From the NCBI RefSeq assembly GCF_900114315.1, contig NZ_FOSQ01000009.1:1-64000 (forward strand): a stretch of DNA of 64,000 nt. The letters run 5' to 3'. Numbering within the stretch: the first letter of the stretch is position 1; every line of letters starts with the position of its first letter. The position numbers and the translations under genes were made by a program. Shown here piece by piece: positions 43,326 to 50,585 of the stretch. This stretch comes from Falsiroseomonas stagni DSM 19981 (GTDB lineage Bacteria; Pseudomonadota; Alphaproteobacteria; Acetobacterales; Acetobacteraceae). The notes beneath the pieces were generated by a model. It had not been told where the DNA came from. It saw only the letters and a list, made by a program, of their open reading frames with translations, and searched no databases.

Positions 43326-43721
43326 TCAGCGCTTCCCGCCGAGCTCGGCGGCGATCGCCGCCTCGATGTCGTCGGCCGAGAGATCCTCGAGGCCCGCGCC
43401 GTCGGAGACCTGTTCCTCGTTCACGTCCATCACGCCGAAGATGTTCTCGTCGGTCGCGATGAGGTCGAGGACCTCCTCCTCCGCGGGCTCCGGCTCCGGC
43501 GCGCGCTGCAGGGACTTGACCAGATCGGCCTTCAGCAGGTCGAGATCCACGGTTTCCTCAGCGATCTCACGCAGCGCGACGACCGGGTTCTTGTCATTGT
43601 CCCGCTCGACCGTCAGTTCCTCGCCCCGGCTGATGTTGCGGGCGCGCTGGGCTGCATGCAGCACCAGTTCGAAGCGGTTGGGCACCCGAAGGATGCAATC
43701 CTCGACCGTGACGCGTGCCAT
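43326..43721 (-). CDS. rpoZ: RNA polymerase omega subunit
   Basis: A 131-residue omega subunit. [29 protein letters not shown] is the highly conserved N-terminus that clamps the beta' C-terminus, and [12 protein letters not shown] completes the core. The acidic C-terminal tail (~75–131) is longer than in E. coli (91 residues) but usual for alphaproteobacteria. GGAG lies 5 bp before the ATG. It heads the rpoZ–spoT–acpS–lepB–rnc–era gene run; omega is also linked functionally to ppGpp sensing by RNA polymerase in proteobacteria. Confidence 0.95.
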   Translation of the reverse strand: MARVTVEDCILRVPNRFELVLHAAQRARNISRGEELTVERDNDKNPVVALREIAEETVDLDLLKADLVKSLQRAPEPEPAEEEVLDLIATDENIFGVMDVNEEQVSDGAGLEDLSADDIEAAIAAELGGKR

Positions 43722-43878
43722 GGCGGCTCCAGTTCAGTAAACCGCGGGGTGTGCAGGGCCTGCCCGGGCGCGGCTGCGCACGGACGGACCCCTCCCCGCC
43801 TCTGGTGAACCTCCGATCTAGCCATCCGGGGCGCCGGATGCAAGCGGTGTTCATGCAAGGGGCGGGCCGCAGGCGGCC

Positions 43879-44397
43879 TCAGCCGATGGCGCGCGTCCCC
43901 GCCTCCCCCACCGCCGCCAGCAGCGCCGCGGCGGTGATGCCGAGGCGCGGATGCACCCAGCCAGGCGCCACATCGCAGAGCGGCGCAAGGACGAAGGCGC
44001 GCTCATGGGCGCGCGGATGCGGCAGCACCGGGTCCGGCGCGTCCCGCACCAGCCCGTCCATCGCGATGATATCGAGGTCGAGGGTCCGCGGCGCGTTCAG
44101 ATAGGGCCGCACCCGGCCGAACCGGTCCTCCACCGCCTGCAAGGCCGCCAGCAGCGCCGCCGGCGCATTCGCCACATCCCCGTCCCCTTCGGGCCGCAGC
44201 AGTGCCACGCCATTCACATAGTCAGGGGAGGATGGGGAGGGCGGCACCGGCGCCGTCGCGAACCAGCGGGACAGGGAGGCCAGGCGATACCCCGGCAGGC
44301 GGTCCAGCGCGGCGGCGGCGCGGCGGCAGGTCTCGATCGCCGGGGCGCCATCCGGGCCCGGCAGGTTCGCCCCGATGGCGATGACGATCAACTTCAT
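43879..44397 (-). CDS. folK: 2-amino-4-hydroxy-6-hydroxymethyldihydropteridine pyrophosphokinase
   Basis: A 172-residue HPPK of folate synthesis, transferring pyrophosphate from ATP to the pterin. The N-terminus VIAIGANLPGPDG is the family's start. RWFATAPVPP and DYVNGVALL form the pterin pocket. The signature RPYLNAPRTLDLDIIAMDG carries the paired Mg2+ Asp residues (DLD), and PHPRAHERAFVLAPL closes the enzyme. It is upstream of rpoZ on the same strand with a 157-bp gap, which I read as the rpoZ promoter region, and divergent from the NYN gene. Confidence 0.95.
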   Translation of the reverse strand: MKLIVIAIGANLPGPDGAPAIETCRRAAAALDRLPGYRLASLSRWFATAPVPPSPSSPDYVNGVALLRPEGDGDVANAPAALLAALQAVEDRFGRVRPYLNAPRTLDLDIIAMDGLVRDAPDPVLPHPRAHERAFVLAPLCDVAPGWVHPRLGITAAALLAAVGEAGTRAIG

Positions 44398-44474
44398 GGG
44401 TTTCCCGAACCGCCCCGGTAGCGTTGCCAGCAGCTTCCGCTATTTTCCGCCCTCTTTGAGCGAAAGATCATACG

Positions 44475-45107
44475 GTGCAATTCGATTCTCAGGAGAGGCT
44501 TGGCCTGTTCATCGACGGGGCGCATCTCTACGCCGCCTCCCGGAACCTCGGCTTTGACGTCGACTACAAGAACCTCCTCGGCTTCTTCAGGCGGCATGGC
44601 CGGCTGATGCGCGCGTCCTACTACACGGCGCTGCTGGAGAATGACGAATACTCGCCGTTGCGGCCCCTCGTCGACTGGCTGGGCTACAATGGCTACAGCG
44701 TCGTCACCAAGCCCGCCCGCGAATTCACCGATGCCGCCGGACGGCGCCGGGTGAAGGGGAATATCGAGGTCGAGATGGTGGTCGATGTCATGACCCTCGC
44801 GCCGCGGCTCGACCATGTCGTGATCGTGGCCGGGGATGGCGACCTGCGACGGATGGTGGAGGCGGTGCAGCAGCAGGGGCTGCGCGTCTCCGTCCTGTCC
44901 ACCATCCGCACCCAGCCCGGCATGGTGGCGGATGAGCTGCGCCGCCAGGCGGACCAGTTCATCGACCTGGCCGACCTGGCCCCCGACATCACCCGCCGCC
45001 AGCTGGACCCGCGCCCGCGCATGGTGCCCGCGCCCCGCGCGCCCGAACGCCCCCGCGCCACGCCGGCCGAGCCCTTCCGCGACCCGGTGGCGGACCTGCC
45101 GGAGTGA
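44475..45107 (+). CDS. NYN (PIN-like) domain protein, LabA/DUF88 family
   Basis: A 210-residue protein starting at GTG 44475. Residues ~8–165 form a NYN domain, a PIN-like metal-dependent RNase fold. The first acidic residue is in LGLFIDGAHLYAA (D14), the second in KGNIEVEMVVDVMTL, and the third in VIVAGDGDLRRMVEAV. The C-terminal ~45 residues are Pro/Arg-rich and probably disordered. LabA-type homologues are linked to RNA turnover, but the target here is unknown. The gene is translationally coupled (GTGA) to the uracil-DNA glycosylase, an arrangement that suggests joint expression. Confidence 0.87.
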   Translation: MQFDSQERLGLFIDGAHLYAASRNLGFDVDYKNLLGFFRRHGRLMRASYYTALLENDEYSPLRPLVDWLGYNGYSVVTKPAREFTDAAGRRRVKGNIEVEMVVDVMTLAPRLDHVVIVAGDGDLRRMVEAVQQQGLRVSVLSTIRTQPGMVADELRRQADQFIDLADLAPDITRRQLDPRPRMVPAPRAPERPRATPAEPFRDPVADLPE

Positions 45108-45772
45108 GCCCTTCGCCTGACGCGGCGGAGCCCCCGCGGGATGCGGCGGAGCCGTCGCGGGACTGCCCGCTCTGCCCCCGCCTGGTGGCCTATCGGCTGG
45201 AGAACCGGGCGAAGGAACCCGGCTGGCACAATGCCCCGGTGCCGAGCTGGGGTGGCCGGGATGCGAGGCTGCTGGTGCTGGGCCTCGCCCCGGGGGTGCG
45301 CGGCGCCAACCGCACCGGGCGGCCCTTCACCGGCGACCATGCGGGCAAGCTGCTCTACGCCACCCTGCTGAAATTCGGCCTGGCCGAGGGCGAGTACCGG
45401 GAGGATCCGCGCGACGGCATGGTGCTGAAGGGCGTGCGCATCGTGAATGGCGTGCGCTGCGTGCCGCCGCAGAACCTGCCCACGCCCGCCGAGATCACCA
45501 CCTGCAACGCCTTCCTGAGGGCGGAGCTGGCACAGCTGACGCGGCTGCGGGCGATCATCGCGCTCGGCCTCGTGGCGCATAACGCGCTGCTCAAGGCCTA
45601 TGGGATGCCGATGGCGCGGCTGAAATTCGCCCATGGCGCGGTGCACACCCTGCCGGATGGCCGCCTGCTGGCCGACAGCTACCATGTCAGCCGCTACAAC
45701 ACGAATACCGGCCGCCTGACGACGGAGATGTTCGAAGCGGTAACCGCCGACGTGATATCCCGCATCGCGTAA
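45104..45772 (+). CDS. Uracil-DNA glycosylase, family 5 (UdgB)
   Basis: A 222-residue Fe-S uracil-DNA glycosylase. The four cluster cysteines are C21 and C24 (DCPLCPRL), C119 (NGVRCVPP) and C134 (ITTCNAF). Motif 1 reads GLAPGVRGANRTGRPFTGD (60–78). It lacks the Asp/Glu of families 1 and 4 after GLAPG, as in the type 5 enzymes that accept uracil, hypoxanthine and ethenocytosine. Motif 3 reads HVSRYNTNTGRLT (194–206), again UdgB-like. The GTG start overlaps the stop of the NYN gene. Confidence 0.9.
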   Translation: MSPSPDAAEPPRDAAEPSRDCPLCPRLVAYRLENRAKEPGWHNAPVPSWGGRDARLLVLGLAPGVRGANRTGRPFTGDHAGKLLYATLLKFGLAEGEYREDPRDGMVLKGVRIVNGVRCVPPQNLPTPAEITTCNAFLRAELAQLTRLRAIIALGLVAHNALLKAYGMPMARLKFAHGAVHTLPDGRLLADSYHVSRYNTNTGRLTTEMFEAVTADVISRIA

Positions 45773-45791
45773 CCGATCCGGAGCCGCGCGC

Positions 45792-46460
45792 TTGTTCGAG
45801 GATCTGCGGCAGGGCCGCCCATCCCCCTTCGGGCCCGAGGTCGACACGCTGCTCCGCGCGATCGATGCGCTGGCCCCGGCCGAGGAGCGGCGGGCGACGG
45901 AGGCCATGCTCCGCGCCTGGCCGCGCCGGCCGGATGGCGCACCGGAACGGCCGGAGGCGCTGCGGGATGGCCTGGCGGCGCTGGCCGCGGATCTGGCGGC
46001 GGCGCGGCGCGTCGATTGGTTCGATGCGGCGAAGGAAGGGCTGATCCTGGGCGGGCTCGCCGTGCCTGCGGCCGCCGTCGCCTACCTGCTGGTCGCGCTA
46101 TCCGTGCCGGAGGAACAGTCGCGCACGCTGTGGACGGCGCTGCCGGTCGCCATCGGCATCCCCGCGATGGCGGGCGCCGTCTTCGGTTTCACCCAGGCCC
46201 GCCGCCCGACGCGCCGGCGCCGCGCGCTGCATGAAGCGCTGAAAGCCCTGGTGAGCGGCGGCATCGCCGGCGGCGTCGGCGGCCTCTTCCTGATGGTGAC
46301 GATCATCGATGCCGAGGGAGCCGTGGCGAGGTTACTGGAGGAATCGCCCTTCGTCACGGCAGGGATCGTGATGTCCTTCGCGCTGCTGGGCGGCGTCGTC
46401 GCCGCCCGGTGGCGCGCCGCCTGGGCGCTGCGGCGCTGGGACGTGTCGCGCAAAGGGTGA
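45792..46460 (+). CDS. Hypothetical membrane protein
   Basis: A 222-residue protein I do not recognise. A TTG at 45792 is used as start because GGAG lies 8 bp upstream and the next Met is at residue 39. Residues ~1–75 are soluble and rich in Arg/Glu. Predicted helices follow at about 83–105 (GLILGGLAVPAAAVAYLLVAL), 117–136, 154–175 and 188–207, the last two Gly-rich (SGGIAGGVGGLFLMV). An RRPTRRRR patch lies between helices 2 and 3. It is 19 bp downstream of the glycosylase gene and may share its transcript. Confidence 0.7.
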   Translation: MFEDLRQGRPSPFGPEVDTLLRAIDALAPAEERRATEAMLRAWPRRPDGAPERPEALRDGLAALAADLAAARRVDWFDAAKEGLILGGLAVPAAAVAYLLVALSVPEEQSRTLWTALPVAIGIPAMAGAVFGFTQARRPTRRRRALHEALKALVSGGIAGGVGGLFLMVTIIDAEGAVARLLEESPFVTAGIVMSFALLGGVVAARWRAAWALRRWDVSRKG

Positions 46461-46481
46461 CCGGCGCGCCGCCCCGCCAGG

Positions 46482-46556
46482 CTAGCGCATGCCGAGGAAA
46501 CTCAGGATGGCCAGGACGATGACGACGGCGCCGACGATGTAGACGATGCTGTTCAT
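46482..46556 (-). CDS. 24-residue single-helix membrane microprotein
   Basis: A short frame, too small for ordinary gene finders, encoding MNSIVYIVGAVVIVLAILSF followed by LGMR and a TAG. Almost the entire chain (residues 3–22) is one hydrophobic helix, with a positively charged C-terminus. The ATG at 46556 has GGAG 8 bp upstream (in CGGAGCGAAC), as good a site as most genes here. It lies convergent to the hypothetical membrane gene and 65 bp downstream of the glutathione peroxidase stop on the same strand. Similar tiny single-helix proteins are common in alphaproteobacteria but their function is unknown. Confidence 0.7.
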   Translation of the reverse strand: MNSIVYIVGAVVIVLAILSFLGMR

Positions 46557-46621
46557 GGGGTTCGCTCCGCGGGGTGATGCCGCAACAACGGCGGTCCCCG
46601 CGGAAGGTTGCGACACCGCCG

Positions 46622-47179
46622 TCAAACCAGCGGCCGCCCCTCCAGCGCCGCTTCCACCGCGCGGGTCAGGACGGGGCTGTCGGGCTCGGTGGAGGTCGGA
46701 AACGCCCGCACCGACCGCCCATCGCGCCCCACCAGGTATTTATGGAAATTCCAGCGCGGCGGGCCGCCGGCGCGGGATGACAGCCAGGCAAACAGCGGAT
46801 GCGCCGCCGGGCCGCGCACGCTGGTCAGCGTCGCCATCGGGAAGGTGATGCCGTAGGTCGTCTCGCAGAATTCCTTGATGCGCGCGGCATCGCGGCTTTC
46901 CTGGTTGAAGTCGTTGGACGGCACGCCGAGTACGAGGAAACCCCGCGCCTCATACCGGTCATGCAGCCGCTGGAGGCCGGTATATTGCGGCGTGAAGCCG
47001 CAGAAGCTGGCGGTGTTCACCACCAGCATCGCCCGGCCGCGGAAATCGGCCAGCTTCAGGGGCCCGCCCTCCAGGCTCTCCATCGTGAAGTCGAAGGCGG
47101 ACTGCACCGGCTGGGCGCTGGCCTCGGTTGCCATCAGGAGCGGCGCCGCCAGCAGGACACGTCTCGGAACCTCACGCAT
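46622..47179 (-). CDS. Glutathione peroxidase (exported)
   Basis: A 185-residue thioredoxin-fold peroxidase of the GPx/BtuE family. The peroxidatic Cys60 is in VVNTASFCGFTPQY, followed by GVPSNDFNQE (Gln) and PPRWNFHKYLV (Trp, Asn), completing the catalytic tetrad with Cys rather than selenocysteine. The first ~23 residues (MREVPRRVLLAAPLLMATEASAQ) look like a signal peptide, so the enzyme is probably periplasmic, unlike cytoplasmic BtuE. Its start overlaps the stop of the molybdoenzyme gene by 8 bp, suggesting coupled expression of two exported or envelope redox proteins. Confidence 0.9.
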   Translation of the reverse strand: MREVPRRVLLAAPLLMATEASAQPVQSAFDFTMESLEGGPLKLADFRGRAMLVVNTASFCGFTPQYTGLQRLHDRYEARGFLVLGVPSNDFNQESRDAARIKEFCETTYGITFPMATLTSVRGPAAHPLFAWLSSRAGGPPRWNFHKYLVGRDGRSVRAFPTSTEPDSPVLTRAVEAALEGRPLV

Positions 47180-47843
47180 ATCGCTCCTCCATCCACGGGT
47201 CGCCCCGGTTGTTGTAGCCGCGAACCTCCCAGAAGCCGGGCCGGTCCTCCCGCAGCAATTCCACCCGGGTGATCCATTTCGGGCTCTTCCAGAAATAGAG
47301 GTGCGGGACCACCAGCCTCACCGGCCCGCCATGCTGGCGTTCCAGCGGCGCGCCCGCCCAGGAATGGGCGAAGAGGTTCTCCGGCCGGGCGAAATCCTCC
47401 ATGGCCAGGTTGGTGGTATAGCCGTCATAGCTGGTCAGGGAGACGAAGCGCGCCTCATCCTTCACGCGCGCCATGGCGAGCAGGTCCAGCACCGGCACGC
47501 CCTGCCAGAGGTTGTCGTAGCGCGACCACTGGGTGACGCAGTGGATGTCGTTCACCCTCTGCTGCTGCGGCAGGGCCATGAATTCATCGAGGGTCAGGCG
47601 CAGCGGCGCGGCGCAGAGGCCCTCCACCCGCAGCCGGAAATTCGCCCGGTTCACATCGGGCTGCACGCCGAGGTCAAGGACCGGGAAATCATTCACCAGG
47701 CGCTGGCCGGGGGGCAGGCGATCCCGCTCCAGCGTGCTGGTGGTGCCGGTCAGCAGCCGGCCGTCACGGGCCCAGCCCTGCTTGGCCTCCACCAGCTTGT
47801 CCCGGACCTTTCCCGTCAGCGGGACGTCGTCCTCGTCGGCCAT
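47172..47843 (-). CDS. Sulfite-oxidase-family molybdopterin oxidoreductase
   Basis: A 223-residue protein with a single sulfite-oxidase/MsrP-type Moco domain. The molybdenum ligand is Cys102 in DIHCVTQWSRYDNLWQGVPV. The Moco-pocket segments FVSLTSYDGYTTNL and HGGPVRLVVPHLYFWKSPKWI are typical. It lacks a haem domain, a dimerisation domain and a signal peptide, unlike MsrP (YedY), so it belongs to the short cytoplasmic-looking subgroup whose substrate is unknown. No msrQ haem partner is adjacent. It overlaps the glutathione peroxidase gene downstream. Confidence 0.88.
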   Translation of the reverse strand: MADEDDVPLTGKVRDKLVEAKQGWARDGRLLTGTTSTLERDRLPPGQRLVNDFPVLDLGVQPDVNRANFRLRVEGLCAAPLRLTLDEFMALPQQQRVNDIHCVTQWSRYDNLWQGVPVLDLLAMARVKDEARFVSLTSYDGYTTNLAMEDFARPENLFAHSWAGAPLERQHGGPVRLVVPHLYFWKSPKWITRVELLREDRPGFWEVRGYNNRGDPWMEERYA

Positions 47844-47903
47844 GTCGTTGCTCCTCGGCGCCGTTAGGTGTCGTTGCGCCCGCCGGATGCAAGGCCGATG
47901 CCA

Positions 47904-48761
47904 TCAGCGTGTTGCAGAACGGGGTGCGTAGCCATTCGCAGTCAGGAAAGCCTCCACCACCGGGCCCCAGGTGGCGCTGCCGCCCGGGCCGAAGAACAGG
48001 GAATGTCCGTCCCGGCCGAAGGGGCCGAGCATCTCCAGCTCCGCCGCCCCGCCCGCCGCGGTGAAGGCCTGGTGCATGGCCAGCGCCAGGTCAGCATCGA
48101 AGAAACTGTCATTGGCCGTGTAGACCCAGAGCATCGGCAGCCGCGCCGTCCGCCCATAATCCCCGGCCGCGGAGACCAGGCGTTCCGGCCGGCAATTGGT
48201 GTTGGGCCGCCCCTGCGCCCAGCCGCCACGCCCGCCCGCCATGTTGATCACCGCGCCGACCATGGCCGGGTCCTCCGCCGCCAGCGCGATGGCGCCCCAG
48301 CCCCCGGCGGATTGGCCCACCACCAGCACCCCCTCAGGCCGGATGTCCGGCAGGGCGATGGCGAAATCGATCGCCGTGCGGATGTCCCGCGCCGTCTCCC
48401 GCCCCGCCGGGGCGTAGAAGGGGTCGGCGCAGCGGCCATAGCCCTCCGCCCAGTCGCCCCCCGACTCCCCATAGCCGCGGCGAAGCGGCAGCAGCACGGC
48501 GAAGCCGCGGCGGGTGAACCATGTCACGGCCTCCGACCCGCACTCCGCCACCCGCGCCCTGGCGCGCTCCGCCGCCTGGGCGGGCGATCCGTGGTTGATC
48601 ACGGCCAGCGGCACCACGCCCGGCACGCCCGGCCGGCACAGCTTCACCACGATGGACTGGAAGGCGCCCGGAACCGGGACGGCATGAACCTCCTCCCGCC
48701 CCGCCGGCGCCGCGGCGCAGCCAGCCAACACCAGCAGGAGAAACAAAGCCGACAGCCGCAT
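47904..48761 (-). CDS. Lipoprotein alpha/beta hydrolase
   Basis: A 285-residue protein beginning MRLSALFLLLVLAGCAAAP, a clear lipobox with Cys15 as the lipidation site, so it should be anchored in the envelope facing the periplasm. The dienelactone-hydrolase-like fold has LAVINHGS (oxyanion region) and the nucleophile elbow VGQSAGGWG (Ser151). A possible acid lies at TANDSFFDAD and the base at GRDGHSLFF. Several Cys residues (C42, C74, C111) could form disulfides. The substrate is unknown. Its upstream region is occupied by hairpin element copy B. Confidence 0.83.
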   Translation of the reverse strand: MRLSALFLLLVLAGCAAAPAGREEVHAVPVPGAFQSIVVKLCRPGVPGVVPLAVINHGSPAQAAERARARVAECGSEAVTWFTRRGFAVLLPLRRGYGESGGDWAEGYGRCADPFYAPAGRETARDIRTAIDFAIALPDIRPEGVLVVGQSAGGWGAIALAAEDPAMVGAVINMAGGRGGWAQGRPNTNCRPERLVSAAGDYGRTARLPMLWVYTANDSFFDADLALAMHQAFTAAGGAAELEMLGPFGRDGHSLFFGPGGSATWGPVVEAFLTANGYAPRSATR

Positions 48762-48835
48762 GCACGCCCCCGATCAGCGGGCGGAGCGTGACGCCGATGG
48801 GGCGGGGATGTCGAGGGGTTGGGCGGGTGGCCGCA

Positions 48836-49056
48836 GAGAGGGGCTGCGCGCCCCTCTCCGCACCTCTCCCGCGCCAGGGGGCAGCGGCCCCCTGGACCGC
48901 GAGGATTTTGGGAGGCGAAGGGAGGGGCGCGGAGCGCGCGCCGAACAGGAGCGAGCGTTGTGCCCCTCCCTTCGCCTTCCAATGACATGGGTTCCAAGGG
49001 CCCGCTGGCCCTTGGCGGGGTTGGGGTATCGGGGAAGGGGCGGAGCCTCTTCCCCG
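48836..49056. repeat. Five-hairpin modular intergenic element, copy B
   Basis: Occupies most of the 315-bp spacer (48762–49076) between the lipoprotein hydrolase and smpB, where I see no gene. Hairpins in order: (1) GAGAGGGGC 48836–48844/48850–48858. (2) CCAGGGGGC 48874–48882/48887–48895. (3) A 15-bp core 48914–48928/48962–48976, extended by near-matches. (4) CCAAGGGCC 48994–49002/49007–49015. (5) 12 bp with one mismatch 49030–49041/49045–49056. The order, spacing and linkers match copy A (34922–35143), while the arms of hairpins 2–5 are changed on both sides of the stem. Confidence 0.85.
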
Positions 49057-49076
49057 GGCCACCAGCGCAGCCCGCG

Positions 49077-49562
49077 CTACCCCCGGTTCCGCATCAGCCG
49101 CGCCTTGTCGCGCTGCCAGTCGCGGTCCGCGATGGCGGCGCGCTTGTCGTGCTTCTTCTTGCCTTCGCCGATGCCGAGCAGGACTTTCGCCATGCCGCGG
49201 TCGTTGAAGTGGATCTGCATGGGCACCAGGGTGATGCCGTCCCGCGCGATGGCGCTGGCCAGGGTCACCATCTGCTTCTTGTGCAGCAGCAGCTTGCGCG
49301 GGCGGCGCGGTTCGAAATTCGCGACGAAGCTGCCTGCCTGCCATTCCGGGATATAGGCGTTGAAGAGGAACATCTCCCCTTCCCGCTCCCCCGCCCAGGC
49401 CTCGGACAGGGTCGCGCGCCCGGCGCGGAGGCTTTTCACCTCCGGCCCCACCAGCAGCAGGCCGGCTTCGACGGTGTCTCCGATCTTGTAGTCGTAGCGC
49501 GCCTTGCGGTTCTGCGAGGCGATGCCGTGGCTGATCAGGCCTTTCTTGCGGGGTTCCGCCAT
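49077..49562 (-). CDS. smpB: SsrA-binding protein SmpB
   Basis: A 161-residue tmRNA partner for trans-translation. The N-terminus ISHGIASQNRKARYDYKIGDTVEAG, the GPEVKSLRAG motif, NAYIPEW and the HDKRAAIADRDWQRDKARLMRNRG tail (the helix that enters the mRNA channel) are all standard. KKKHDKR supplies the basic C-terminal segment. It lies 28 bp downstream of dapA on the same strand, a common dapA–smpB order. The tmRNA gene itself (ssrA) is not seen here. Confidence 0.95.
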   Translation of the reverse strand: MAEPRKKGLISHGIASQNRKARYDYKIGDTVEAGLLLVGPEVKSLRAGRATLSEAWAGEREGEMFLFNAYIPEWQAGSFVANFEPRRPRKLLLHKKQMVTLASAIARDGITLVPMQIHFNDRGMAKVLLGIGEGKKKHDKRAAIADRDWQRDKARLMRNRG

Positions 49563-49590
49563 GCTGTCCGGGCGACTGGGCGCGGGGCGC

Positions 49591-50469
49591 TCAGTTCAGC
49601 AGCCCTGCTCCCGTCATCGCGGCGCGCACGCGCGCCTTGGTGGAATCGGCGGTCGGCGCGAGGGGCAGGCGGCAATGGTCCGTGCCACGCCCGAGCAGGC
49701 TGGCGGCGTACTTCACCGGGCCGGGCGAGGTTTCGCAGAACATCGCGTCATGCACCGGCACCAGCCGGTCCTGGATGGCCATGGCTTCCGCCACGCGTCC
49801 GGCGGCCCAGGCGTCATGCATCTCCCGGCACAGTCGCGGGGCGATGTTGGCGGTGACGCTGATGCAGCCATGCCCGCCGGCGGCGAGGTAGGCGAGCGCG
49901 GTGTGGTCCTCCCCGCTCAGCTGGCAGAAATCAGGGCCGCAGGCGGCGCGGGTGTGCAGCGGGCGGGTCAGGTTCGCCGTCGCGTCCTTCACGCCCACGA
50001 TGTTCGGGTGCTTCGCCAGCCGCGCCATCGTCTCGACCGTCATGTCGATCACGCTGCGGGGGGGGATGTTGTAGATGATGATGGGCAGGTCCACGGCATC
50101 GGCGATCGCCATGAAGTGCAGGTAGAGCCCTTCCTGCGTCGGCTTGTTGTAGTAGGGCGTGACCACCAGGGCGGCGTCGGCACCGGCCGCCTTGGCGTGG
50201 CGCGTCAGGTCCACGGCTTCCGCCGTGCTGTTGCTGCCCGTGCCGGCGATGACCGGGATGCGGCCGTTGGATGCCTTGATGGCCAGGTCCACGACCTGGT
50301 GATGCTCGGCGTGGGACAGCGTCGGGCTTTCGCCCGTGGTGCCGCAGGGGATGATGCCCTGCGTGCCCTCGGCGATCTGCCATTCGACAAAGTCGGAGAA
50401 GGCTTTCGCGTCCAGGGACCCGTCGGCCTGCATGGGCGTGATCAGCGCGACCAGCGAACCCCTGAACAT
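49591..50469 (-). CDS. dapA: 4-hydroxy-tetrahydrodipicolinate synthase
   Basis: A 292-residue TIM-barrel lyase of lysine/diaminopimelate synthesis that condenses pyruvate with aspartate semialdehyde. The N-terminus MFRGSLVALITPMQADGSLD, GTTGESPTLSHAEHH (pyruvate carboxylate site), IIYNIPPRSV (catalytic Tyr) and IVGVKDATAN (Schiff-base Lys) are all in place. It leads a dapA–smpB pair and is divergent from the lytic transglycosylase, as in many alphaproteobacteria. Confidence 0.95.
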   Translation of the reverse strand: MFRGSLVALITPMQADGSLDAKAFSDFVEWQIAEGTQGIIPCGTTGESPTLSHAEHHQVVDLAIKASNGRIPVIAGTGSNSTAEAVDLTRHAKAAGADAALVVTPYYNKPTQEGLYLHFMAIADAVDLPIIIYNIPPRSVIDMTVETMARLAKHPNIVGVKDATANLTRPLHTRAACGPDFCQLSGEDHTALAYLAAGGHGCISVTANIAPRLCREMHDAWAAGRVAEAMAIQDRLVPVHDAMFCETSPGPVKYAASLLGRGTDHCRLPLAPTADSTKARVRAAMTGAGLLN

Positions 50470-50585
50470 CTTGCTTCTATCCGTGCCTCGTGTGGGGCGT
50501 GGAAACTAGTGGCGCGGCCGCGCCGGGGCAAGGTCGTGGGTAGGGGATGGGGAATCCCCGCCGCTTCGGGTTATGGTCTGGCCCC

